From Lingula anatina (Eukaryota > Brachiopoda > Lingulata > Lingulida > Lingulidae): DNA of 64,000 nucleotides. The stretch spans positions 1,107,619 to 1,171,618 of the forward strand of contig NW_019775413.1 in NCBI RefSeq assembly GCF_001039355.2. Reading direction: 5' to 3'. Shown here one piece after another: positions 23,558 to 35,908 of this stretch; positions within the stretch are counted from its first letter, which is position 1; each line of letters opens with the position of its first letter. A model generated the notes under the pieces. That model ran no database searches. It was not told the DNA's origin and saw only the letters and a program-made list of their open reading frames with translations. A program made the translations under genes and the position numbers.

Positions 23558-25976
23558 GTGCTATTACAAATCATTTTAGAGATAGCTTACGATACTCTTA
23601 AGGAATACACAGAAAAAGGCCAAGGAGCTTTCATTTGTGACAGTAAGAACACACCATATACCTGAACTTGCATTTTTTGCGTTTACATTATGAATTAACT
23701 CTCTAACTTTCCACCAGGAAAGTCAGACAGGTCGCAGTTCACTCCCTGCGAACAATGCCGTCTTCATTATCGGCGCGGGGTGATAGCGTGGTCATAACGA
23801 TTACCGATTAACATTAAAGAACAATAGGCAAGCCCATCTCTCTGTTAGTAATGCACGTCTCATCTTGTGGCAGCACATTAATTTCGGGGCCTGTATCACT
23901 CGCGTCTGACTGATTGTTGTCGCGCGTTTGTTGTGATGGTCCCAGGTTGGTCTTGTCTGGGATGATTTAAGGGCCCATCAGTATTCCTCAGCCTACCGCC
24001 CAACTTTCAAGTCGTTTTTGCGGGTCATCTTCTTTTTTTCCGGTCAGAGGAAACTGGATAGAAGGAAAGTAACATCACCGCAAGAATATAAGTTTCGAGG
24101 TAACGAGGGAACCAAGTGTGAAACCTTTGGGAAGTTAACTAGAAAGCCACTTCAGAAATAAGGTAAAATATTATATTATTGTTTGGATTATATAAGAAAA
24201 TTTCAATAAGATAAATATGCCATACTTTTAAGTCGTAAGGTGTCTCATTCTAGAACCCGTTCTCCGTATTTTAGAATCTTGTTTTGAATTAAGCATTGTG
24301 AAGTTGAATGGTAGGTACATTTAGGCAGATATGGTAGTAGGCATAGTTCAACGACTGATAAACCAGGGTATTCGATGTGACAGTAACCGGCTAAAAGCAT
24401 TGACACCTGAAGATATAACCTAATTGTGGAATTACGTACGTCAATACAGATGACCTTAATGATTGAAGGTTGCGCGTTTTTTTTTTTTCATGTAATGGTT
24501 TTACTCACTGCTACACACAATGTCTGGGCAAAACACTGGCTCAGGGATTACCGCTATTTCTGGTAATTTCGAGGAACCCGCTAAATAAGTATAAGCTTCG
24601 AAAGAGGGTAAGAAGATGTGGTTATTTTCCATTTAAGTGAAGTGTATGGTTAAAGCAAATTGCATTACGATATGAGTAGATACGTGTAATTAATCATGTA
24701 GTCAAAAATGAAAAAAAAAGTTGAAAACAGATGAAATTCGCCTTCAATGGCAAGTTTGATACATGCCATACTGCATATATCTTAGATGCTGTCAAGTTTC
24801 ATTCTCGTAGCAATAAAAAGTCATTGACGTTTGCTGTAAAAATGATGATCTTTTTTTACATCAGATAATGCCTATTTATTTTCTTGTTAAGACAAAGTTT
24901 TACTTTAGAAGCTGTCAAAACATATCAAAATGCTATTTACACTTTACTATCAACCGCCGGAATCGGTGAACTTTTAGTATGCTTTTAGTATGGTACACAA
25001 AAGTTCGCACACATATTTCACACATTAATACGCATCAGCTGTCTTGCGACTGGATCGTTCTGGGATCCGGCCGTTGTTATGCGACTATTCTCCAAGTGGT
25101 ATTCATATTGCTCTCAGGGTTTAGCGGGAAAGATTAGTAAGAAACCATTATACTTCTTCTGTTTTGCATTAAACGATTTGAAATTACACAGACCCACTTT
25201 TAATGTAACAAAAGGCAAACGGTCGCGGCAGCAGTGTTGAAACAGTAGGGATAAATATATTCCTTGAATTTTACTGCGTTAGTATCGATGTCCTCATTTA
25301 TTCGATTGATTGACGCAGTAAAATTGCTATCGACTAAAATGGAAAATTGTTGGCAATTGGCCGCAAAGATGAACATAAACTATAATACAATTACCTCGCG
25401 ATGGCGTGAGCTTGAGACATTGATACGCATTGAAACTATCGGTCATTTGACCTTTCAGAACACTGGTGATGATGACCATCTGAAAACTAAGACTGGTTTT
25501 TCATTATTAACAAGGTTGGTTACACGCACATCAAAATTAGCTTTATGGGTGCCACAGCGCTGTTTAATGTCTTTAGGACATAGGATTTCGAGAATGATTA
25601 AAATCAAATTATTTTTACAATTTAAAACACGACCAAATCTCAATTTATTGAATCAAATGGCAATTCTAGCTTTCTGTATCCATGTCACAATATTAAGTTT
25701 TATGAATGAAATGTTTAAAAGATGAGGCAAGTCTTATGCTTGGACAAACAAACACAAGGAGGTCTTAACGTCGAAGAACAATTTTACTAAAACGAATGGG
25801 TATTTAAATTGCTAAAACGACCATAACCATGCTCATGTATAGTAACATGCATAATTAAGGGGTTAAATAACATGACAAGTAATTACATTGACAAACTTGC
25901 CAGGTACAATCGATTACTGAAAAATGATTACCGGTTATTCACAGATTTAATTCTTCTAACCCTTATTCCGCAATCT

Positions 25977-26013
25977 CCCCCCCCCTTTTTTTTTTTTTGG
26001 GGGGGGGGGGGGG
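25977..26013. repeat. C9-T13-G15 tract
   Basis: Nine C, thirteen T and fifteen G in a row: a perfect C9/G9 inverted repeat with a T loop, also capable of G-quadruplex formation on the plus strand. Confidence 0.9.
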
Positions 26014-27728
26014 TATATTGGTTTTCTTTATTAACAAAGCAGCATAGAATGCAATTTTGCCGGACATGGGAAAATATTGATTTATTGGATTGAATTCATA
26101 ACCTTAAAGATTTCTTTAAATTTTAAAAACGATTTCTTTTAAATTTTATCAGCAAAAATGTGAATTTTTTTTCAAATGATTTTCTGACTAGTGGGGTAAT
26201 CGTAATGAAAAATACTCTAAATGTCGCTTGTCTTATCTCAGTAAAGTTCGTAATTGTATTTAACAGCAAATTTCGTAATTGTTAACTGTCTAAAATAGAC
26301 AACAAATTACGTTTGAAGCCAGTTGTGAAATCAGAAAAGGTCAATAAGTACCAATGACGCTTCGGGGCGGAATCCACTTGAGATGCGTAACTCAGCTCAT
26401 GTACATTTTCACTCTTATCTACCGTAACATGGCAGTTAAGGGTCTCTTGCAACAAAATGACATGTGTTTACAAGCAACATGTGTGTAATTTAAAAGGATA
26501 AAAAGATATTTTTACGTAAATAGATTTATTTGCAACAGGCTCTGCAGTGAACAAATTATTGATTCATTTTTTTTTTGATAAAAAATTGCTTTCAGTGTTA
26601 CGATTGGACGAAAAGGGAAAATTATAATGGAAAATTTAGATTTTTGGCGAAAAACAATGGATTTACCCTCCATGGCCTAAAAAGTAAGATGAAGAACGCT
26701 GGTCTTGAAGATACACAATTTAAATGTTTTGTCATCTGTTAAGCATGAAACCGATAGCCCTTAACGATTAGGTTTCCAAAGCTTCATTTCCAAATGAAAC
26801 GGTTTTCAAAAAAATTTTTTTCACAGTTGTTTCGTTTTGGTTTTTAACTCACTGAGACACGTCTTCATAGAAAATCCCGCAGATAAAGAGATGGCGAATT
26901 CCACACATTACGTGGGTCGCATCATTCGTGTTGTCGAGGTTCATCCTAGGTCGAGCATTTTCTTCACAAAGAAAATATTTGACCCAATTTTAACCTTCGA
27001 CGCTGCTAAACGCCAATTCTGCATTGAAGGTCTGACGGGTAAAAATCATCTGCAGTACACAGTCAATTATACAGTGTGTTTAGGGTTAATAATACGTCTG
27101 AAGTAAAATAACGATGTGCCTTTACCCACGAATTAACTTCATACTTGATATCCGATAATGTAGTTTAAACGAACCAGATTTATTCCGTCATGATTCGGGG
27201 TCCAGTTGGGAGCAATTTTAAGGTACCAAATTTTTAATATCTTTGAAAAAAGGTAGAAATGTTGTAATCGATTTATGTGGTGAAATGAAACTGTGTGTGC
27301 CAGTGTCTTGGGTCGTCGCAGAGGTAGCGGTCAACCCCTAAGTAGAAAATCGAGTCGATTTGGCAGGTACCGATAACTAGAACGTATATATGAGTCCGTA
27401 TAAATAGACTTTACTATAGGTAAATGTCATAAAATACGGGACTGCCTTGCTTTGGAGGTATTTTGTCATGTAAAGGAGCGTTTCGTTTCAGGATCCAAAT
27501 TATATCTTTAAAAAACACAGGTAAGTGATTCCATAGGGCAGTAACGCTTTACTCGCTGAATATGGTGCACATAAAGGATGGATTTTTTACCTACAAGTAT
27601 GAAATTTGGCACGGTTGTACACAATGAAACGACCCATATATTCAATAGTTTGTTAATTGGCCACTGCAATTTGTAATTTGGAGTAGGCCTAAGCATGCAT
27701 GCAGATATTGACTTTACCTCAGCCTGTA

Positions 27729-27742
27729 CCCCCCCCCCCCCC
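27729..27742. repeat. C14 homopolymer
   Basis: Uninterrupted run of 14 C in intergenic DNA. Confidence 0.9.
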
Positions 27743-30700
27743 ACTCGCCTTAACCTTTTGTTTTCACTTATTCAATTGTTATTATTATATTTTTTGGAAA
27801 CTTGGAAATGAATAGATTTTAGAGAAAGTCAGAGCAATGGGAATTTGAGTCAGATACACTCGATATCTGTTTAAAAGGAAACTTGTTAATTGTAATCCAC
27901 AGATTTCCCACTTTGAACGATTTCATCAAATTGAGAATTCAGCTTAGAATAAAATCATTGTCGATGCTGCGAACGTCGTCTACCAAATTGATTTAAAACT
28001 TTGGGAGGATTGTGAAGTCTTATTTAAAGGGTAATTGCATGATGTAAATACGTTTATTTCTCCCCTGGCTAGTGTGTAGCCTACGTGCTCCAGATGAAAT
28101 AATTTTGATGGAAAAGCGGAAGCGGGCTGGTGTTCCAGAGAATTTACTGTAAAAAAGCTAAAATATGTATTTTAATATAAATATGCATTCAAAAACAGTG
28201 ACTCACATTCGGCATAAATGTGTTTCTCACAGCACTCGTCATTATTAGATTCAACAAAGTGAAGTTGGTTTTATCCAGGATGTGAGGTGTGTTTACGTCA
28301 TGACTATCGATTCATATGTTAATGGTAAAATGAAGTTCACATCAAGGTGATAAAAACAGTTACCTCATTACATTTTGTATTCTTTCTTATCCCTCTGAAG
28401 TGTTTTAATGAGTGAATCCTTGCTTTTCTTTTGCTTTGGACTTGAATGGGATTCATAGAATAAGATTAAATTCAAAGCCACTGAGGCGTCAATGTTCTAG
28501 TCCGTGTATATGTTAAATGTACTTTTTTAAGTACCTCCTCCCCCCCTCCCCCACCGGCGTGGTTGAGAAAAGTGAGGGGTGGGTACATGTAACTCCCTCT
28601 GGTTCCCTATTATGCAAACTTACTGTTAAAGAGAACATATTACCGATTTTGGTCGGCAAGGAATAACTATAAACGAGATCACGAAACCGGAGTCAAAGAA
28701 ACCTCTACCTGAGTTCGCGTGACGATACCCAGACAAAGTATGTACATTCACACGCAGACAAAGTACTTCCCTGATGCTGATAAGGGGGCCCTGTTCCTCC
28801 CCTCCGTCGCGGGGAGGCCAGTCATCTCTACAATTCAGAAAACGGTGTTTTATGTACAAAAATGTACAGAGGCTTCGATGTCAAGGTTGAGGTTCAAACT
28901 TGGACCCAACAGTTCGCGTAATAACATGTTTGAGTGTCTTACTAATGACCCCTGCCAGTTAAATATAGGTATTTTTTTTCATAAATTCTAGTTAATCAGA
29001 CCATTATGATAATGCATGTAAAGCACCTATCTCGATTAACTGTACTCAGTGTATGGGTTAAATGCCTGGGATTCTACCCCCTTGCGAAAGAAAATTATTA
29101 CTTTAAAAAAATCTGACATTTTGATTTACGTCGACTAAGAAGTGCAATACCAAATGTGTACATCTAGTTGCGTGTGCGGGATTTATCCATACTTGTCAGT
29201 GAACAGTAAAAAAACGTTGTATCAGATTCATCACAAAATCCTTCATACTGACAACTGCAGCGCGACAAGCGAGAGCAAAGTCGCTTGAATATTATATGCA
29301 TGTGGTAAAACAGAGCAATTGAGAAACATTTTATTCGAATAAGCAAATTTATATGTTAGTGGTTTAGTAGGCGGCTAATGTTCAAAGTCACACCCAAGTA
29401 AAAGGTCACCGAGTATCATGTCGTAAAGTATTCGAGGCGTTTTGTTTCAAATTTACTAACCTCAAAGAAATGTTCTCCATTCATAAAACGTTGACCTTGT
29501 TCGGCGATCGCGGGAGATTGCATTGCGTTTTGTTAAAGATGTCCTTTATTGTCTGTGTTGCTGGGTCTCAATACTGCATCAAATGACTGAAGAATTCATA
29601 CGACCCATTTTGCTCTAGATAATCGGTTTTAATCACATAATTTATCTGTCTATTTATCTATTAATTTCGGTATGTGGCCTTGTTTGATCTAAATACAAAT
29701 CATTTTGCCACTATCGCAGTAATAATGACCAGTGTTTTACGAACCGTTGCCTCGACGTAACAAGTGCTTCAAAAATTTTGTGAACCTCACACTAAAGTAT
29801 GCGCATATCAAATCAAGGGGTTTTCCTCCGTACTCCGTGGAAATCATCAGTGAATCAGCTTAGATGATGGCAGTTTTCTTGTCGCTATTCTAATAGACAG
29901 AGGCGTCAAAGAAGCATTTAACAAAACCTATCAAGGGTGAAATTGCTTTTATGTCTATTACAGTAAGTGTTCTTGTGATTCACCGTGTCAGGAATATTTT
30001 TTTTATTCTTAGAATACATTCATTGAAAATCATATAACGCTTTAAAAACTCCACTTAGCTTGAACAAGCATCCGGTATGACACACCAAAAGAAGCTTTAA
30101 AGGTACAGTGTTTGTATTATCGTTGCAAAAATAAACATGAAAATTTAATTTGATTGAAATTGTTATACTTTCACTCATTAAATAGTTTTTCATTTTTTTC
30201 TTATTTTTGATTGACGCACTACATTTACGATCTCTGGACGTTACTAAAAGTCTTCTCCTGACCATACCTTAGTGTAATACAGATAATCAATAGAAAACTT
30301 CACTATTTTACATTTAAGAAATGAATGCACTTAAAGCAGTGAGTTAAACTTTTAACCCCAGCCGGGCAGTATACATTGGAAGAGGTTCAAGTCTGACGGG
30401 TCAATGTACAATCCGTGATTAACATGCAGTATATGTGATTAATTTTTTATTTGAATTGCAGAATGCTCTGACCTTTAAATAGTACAAATAATGGCTCATA
30501 TGAATGATTGAAAATTATAGGCTTGAATTTTTGTGGACTTAATATAGATACCAGCAGGACCATTTCAAAGAACCTGCTGCGGACGACTGATCAGTTTTCT
30601 CATATATATGTATATAAATCCCAGTTTATTTACATTGAATAGAAAATATTTTTTCCCATTAAGGAGGGAGGATCATGAAAACTCTTGAAAGACGTCAAGC

Positions 30701-33700
30701 ACTGCTGTCAGTTTCGTTTTAGACTTACTCGGATGGCCTTTGTTTTCCTGCGAAAATGATAGCACTACTCCACCGGTGATGTGATAGGATTGTTTAAGGG
30801 TAGAAAGATCTCACTTTAATTGACTTTATCATTATGTTGACTGTGTCTCAACATACTTTCATATATAAATGTACCGGTACATATATTACAGATGCCGCTG
30901 TGCGTAATCACGGTTTAATTAAAGCACCAGTGACGCCTAAGAAACGCTGACTTCATATGCTTACAAATTGAGATGATGCTAAGGTTTTGCACCATCATAG
31001 AAAACTAAACTTAAAGACGTCATCGTACCAGTACTTGATGATCTGTAACAACAAAAGTCACACTTCCATACTAGTTGGCAAAATTTAATCAGTGGAGATA
31101 TCAATGAGACTAGTGGTTTATATAAAGGATTTGCAAGAACAGAAATATGTGTCCTTATATTGGAATCAATTGAATGTTCATACATGTACAAACGAATTCA
31201 ACTTCATGTATGCTGAGCCAAATTCTTTTTCCATCCTAGCAGCCTCGTGGATACAAGGTGACACCAGGCACTTTCTCTGCACGACCTGCATGTACATGTA
31301 TTAGAAAAGTACAGCTTTAATGTTTTTGTTACTTGCATTCTCACTTTTATAAAATTTCAATATATTTTTATTTTATTTGATGACCTATCTTCTTCAGGTA
31401 GGGTTAAAGTGGTGAAGCGGGTGCAATAATGAATATGCAGTTGTAATAGATATAGCCCATGATGCGTTATAATGTAGACGGACCCAAAGTGTAAGCATAG
31501 AAAACATGTCTCCTCCACCCCCATCTCCTTATTTTGGTCTCTGCAGGACCCAACATTTGTATTATGGTACAAAAGGCAAAAGAAGACCGAGACGAACATG
31601 TGATTTCTACGTTTTCTTGAACATTTAACCGCCATAACACTGACGTGCAATTATAATAACCTAGAAGCCAAATCATCATTATTAAACAAGGTAACCAAAA
31701 GGTGCTCTTAATCAGACGCGGTATTGCTGTGTTATTTTTCTTGTTATATTCACTATAAGATATAGATAATAAACATACGGTACATAAAATCAGGGTAAAA
31801 TCAAGCATAGACACTCTCCCCACGTATTTGCATGTATATAGATCGTTTCTCGTTTTTTATTTGCCAATGGACATTGAAAGGTGCGAAATGTAAACATTAA
31901 TAGTTTACCGGGCGTGTTAAAAAAAGGATGGACATGGACTAAGGACATTAATTAGAATTTATTACCCGTCTTAGGCAAAACCTGCGGAGGATACTACCTT
32001 CATTCTCACGCCTTGTCAGCTTTTTTTTAAAACCTCAAATTGGCGGCTACAATACAACTTGACTGGGTACGTAAAAATACAAATAGCCGCCCTTTAGCGC
32101 ACATACTTCTAATCGTATGAAGGTTACCTTGCGCCTGTCTCCCTCAATTAAGGCAAGATAGGTTGCATGTCGCCCGGAATATCGAATGAGGCGTAGGAAC
32201 AATGCATGACTCTGTGTAGTTTTACAGTTTATTATGCAAGTCAAACTTCTACTGCTAAACCGCAATGTAAATCCTGTTAGCTTTCGCCTGTGGGATTTTC
32301 ACGTGCTGGAAAACAGGGTTTTTGGCGATCTTGATCCAAGCGCTGTGTCCTACATGCGGCCAAATGCAACTTTTGTTGCTATAGGAAATTCTTGAGATGT
32401 TCAGACTAATATGTTTTGATAATGAGAATTTTAACAACAACTTAATAGTTTTCCTTAATTTATTGTTAGCCAGGTCACGTTTGAGAGGGAACAAACTGAG
32501 CGGTGTGAAAGAGATTTCAACAATAACACTCAGTTGTAAAAAATGACTCGAAGACACGTTCAAACCAATGAAAAAAATAGACAGTTTATTGTACTGTATT
32601 TTCATAAATCTCCACCAAGCCCAAAGAAGAAGTTGCTTACCGGTTACTGCCAGCTAATGGCGCAAAGATAATATGTTTTTCCTGTAGGTAGATATCTTTT
32701 TTAACAACGTCACCACTGTTCGACTCTATCATCATTATAAAATTGAGTGTGAGTCCTGTTCAATAGACATTACTGGCCATTATTAATGTCCATTAAAGCA
32801 GTAAAGATATACTTCTCTTTCTCCCGCCCTGACCGATTGTCCGGCAAATATCATGAATCAAACTTGAAAAATAATTTCAGTGAAATTTGTCATGGTTTTG
32901 ACAAATGTCGTGCGAACTGTCCATTTTTCAACAGAAACTGGACTTCATCGGGACATGTCGTCAGAAGGGTGTCCATAATAAAAAAGACTTTTATTCAACT
33001 TATCTAGGCCTTTATTTTAAGTATTGTGTACTTACGCGACGAGTGGGATGAGCAGTCATTAATCAATTTCGACTTTTGTCTGATAAGGTCGATCGCCTGA
33101 AAAGAAGTGAAAAGTCAACAAAAAGACCTAACTTTTTTCCTAGCAACGTAAGGTATAATCCGTGGTATTTGGATGAAAAGAGGGAGATTGTGCCGGTACA
33201 GTCTTGACAAGCCTTTTGATGCAATATCTGGCCCGAAATATTGGGTCTTTAGAGGACGCTGTATCTCAAAATATATTCCGCCTTGCTATTTGCCAACTGT
33301 CAGAATAAATTTATGAACTCGCATTCTAAGACCATTACTCTCCCATTAATCAGGAGCATTCCTGCATTTTTATAGTAATCTTTTTTTGCTTTCATAATTC
33401 AAGCGCTTCGACGAGGAAAATGCGTTTTAATTAAATTGATGGAAAATGTTAGGAAAATGTAATATTTGTGGTTATGGAATTATTGCCAAACAGGGAATGT
33501 TTTAGGGAGAACTACGAAAAAGAAAATAAATCATGACTTGTTTACATCTTTTTACATTTAGCACTCAACTCAAGAGGATGAGCATTGCTAATTCGCAGTA
33601 TCCACTCACATATATCATATCACAGAAGTGGTGAATATTCAATTTATGTTTACTATTTCAACTTGTCACTTTCTTTTAAAAGAAATGCTTTCAAGGGGAT

Positions 33701-34164
33701 TAACAACCATGGCCATGTAACATCCATTTTTTAAAAAAATATCTTACTTTGTTGAATCTTTTTTCAATATTAAGCCAGTTTTTTTTAAATATATAAATAT
33801 TTCATTACATTATAAAACGTCACACCGCTTTTCCTCTCACCTATAGGCCAGCAGAAAGGATCAAAAGGAATTTAATGCCATTACGAAGTAGCTTTCCGTC
33901 TATTTTTCAAATAATTTGTCACTGCCTTCTTAATGAGATGCGAATAAGAGGAATTAAATACCATAAAGATATAATAGGCTTTTATTACTCATGGTTCTAT
34001 TCAAATAGTTTTCTATAACCATGACGTCAAGTCGAACCTACGGACAAGATAAATAGCTTGAATCTGTCTTTCTTTTCACAACGAGGAAAGAAGAACTAGC
34101 TGCCAAAGAAGGACTAGCTGCCTCAGCTTTAAGAAAACATCGGCTTGACTATATACAGCACAGT

Positions 34165-34171
34165 TATAAAG
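34165..34171 (+). promoter_or_regulatory. Candidate TATA box of gene B
   Basis: TATAAAG about 103 bases before the ATG at 34,274, which would put transcription start near 34,195-34,200. An alternative is a 5' UTR intron ending at the acceptor-like TTGAATTCCAG (34,250-34,260), as in gene A. A 14-bp direct repeat (GACTAGCTGCC-like) lies just upstream at about 34,093-34,121. Confidence 0.4.
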
Positions 34172-34273
34172 GAAAAGGTCGGCTGTGCCAAGTAAAAGCC
34201 GTGTCATATACCTGATAACCAGAGATTACAAAAAAACTATATTGTGTGCCTTTGAATTCCAGCGTACCAAGTC

Positions 34274-34343
34274 ATGAACAAGTTGGTCTGCCTCGTACTG
34301 GTAGCATTTCTGGGATATTCTCAAGCACAGTACACAGATGCAG
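34274..34343 (+). CDS. Gene B exon 1: signal peptide
   Basis: ATG at 34,274 opens MNKLVCLVLVAFLGYSQAQY: short basic N-region, hydrophobic core, likely cleavage after SQA. Donor CAG|GTAAGC, phase 1. Confidence 0.9.
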
Positions 34344-35876
34344 GTAAGCTTATTCATTTTTTCCGGAATTTGTCGATATTCTTATACCTTATTTTTAGAC
34401 ACACTTAAGCGATCTGTATTTTAAGGGGGCATCAAGATATATCAGTATTTGTCTAGTATGCTTACTTAATGCTTTGTATATATTGAACATTAATATGTCA
34501 GGTACATATTTCAACACTGTCTATGCTCATTACATTAACAAATAGGGGTTCCAATGAGGCATATGGGCACATTTTTACCACTAAACGGAGGTTAAAATAA
34601 CCTGGAGTTTGGCATACTTGTATGCCTGGCTGCGATAATGTGTTACCTGATCAATTTAGGGTTTACGCCAGTATCAATCACATTAAAAAATCAAAAAATA
34701 TTATTTCAATTTTCATCTAATTGTAGGGTTCGGACCATGGACGGAGTGGTCTTGCTGCAGTGCCACATGTGGGGACGGAAAGTCCGTTCGAACACGAGAA
34801 TGTCTAGGCTCTGAATGTGACGGCCCTTGCTTCGAAGTCCGGAACTGCAACGACGGCCCTTGTCCCGGTAAGTTGATCTACACTGCCCCTGCCTCCGCCC
34901 CAGCCCTCCCCCCTCCCTTTGCGCTACCCTCGCCACAAAAAAAAAAAAAAAAATAAAAATAAATAAATAAAAATAAAAAATAAAAAAAAAGACTTGCATG
35001 TGCATTATACTAATAATTGAAAAATGGAAATGATGGTTTTTGGAACCAGGTCAATGATTTTTGTCGAGAATGTCTTAGGTAACCTTCAAGTATGATTGGT
35101 GATATATTTATGCTATATTTATCTTTACGTTTATAATGTGTTTATAATGGAGTTTGTATTATATAAAAAAGAGAATGAGGATTATTTTGATCAAAAGATA
35201 CCAAGGATTTTACATTGAAAAATAATGTAATTCCTCTAAATTTATCGTTGCACGAAAACTATTCATAGATACTCATATACAGTACCTGTATGCTTGTGAT
35301 AAAATTCAAAGGTCGATGGTGTTCGTTGCAGTTTTGGACAAGGTACATGTAAAAATGTGTAAGGCAACGGTGTATTCCACTACCTGTATTTGTGCCATTG
35401 TCTTTCACATTCGCTCAACAAGTACATATTTTCTTAGATGATGATCTTAGATTCATTTCTAAATACATCCTTTTGTCGTCAAAAGCGACCCTATCTTTCA
35501 AGGAAATGGATAAACTAAATCCAACAAACAGAAAAGCAGCACAAAAGGAAATGTTATTTGTTCAAAGGCTCTACAGATACAAACACGCGTAAAAACAATC
35601 GCCTGCTTCATATCTTGTCGTCTTTATATAAACCATCACGTTAACTTCTTGTTACTGGAAGTTTGGTGGTCTTGTCAAACATGAAACCATAAATTTTGGT
35701 AGATGATATCATGTCTGACCATCTCAAATGTAGCCGCAATGTGGTAGATGAAAGCACGCGCTGCGAATTCAGCTTTGTCCCTGCTGAAAGGCAGATTATC
35801 AATGGATTTTCTCATTAATTTTCTATACCACATTGCTCTCTCTTTCTCTCTCTTCCTTCCTCTCTCTTTCCCTACG

Positions 35877-35908
<32 letters not shown>

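Larger units (their letters stand above)
23558..34080. other. Gene-poor intergenic region
   Basis: About 10.5 kb without a recognisable domain. The longest open frame (25,264-25,725, plus, 153 codons from a TTG) has no family resemblance I can see and its flanks show no clear splice sites. Homopolymer tracts lie at 25,977-26,013 and 27,729-27,742. A lone splice-bounded minus-strand open segment at 33,036-33,096 is noted under findings. Confidence 0.5.

Noticed and set aside
25264-25725. 153-codon open frame in intergenic DNA
   Set aside because: Starts with TTG, lies in AT-rich DNA, shows no recognisable domain, splice support or promoter; consistent with chance.
31467-31823. Minus-strand frame with a signal-peptide-like start (MLDFTLILCTVCLLS)
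   Set aside because: Hydrophobic start alone is weak in AT-rich DNA; rest has no domain and no splice sites were convincing.
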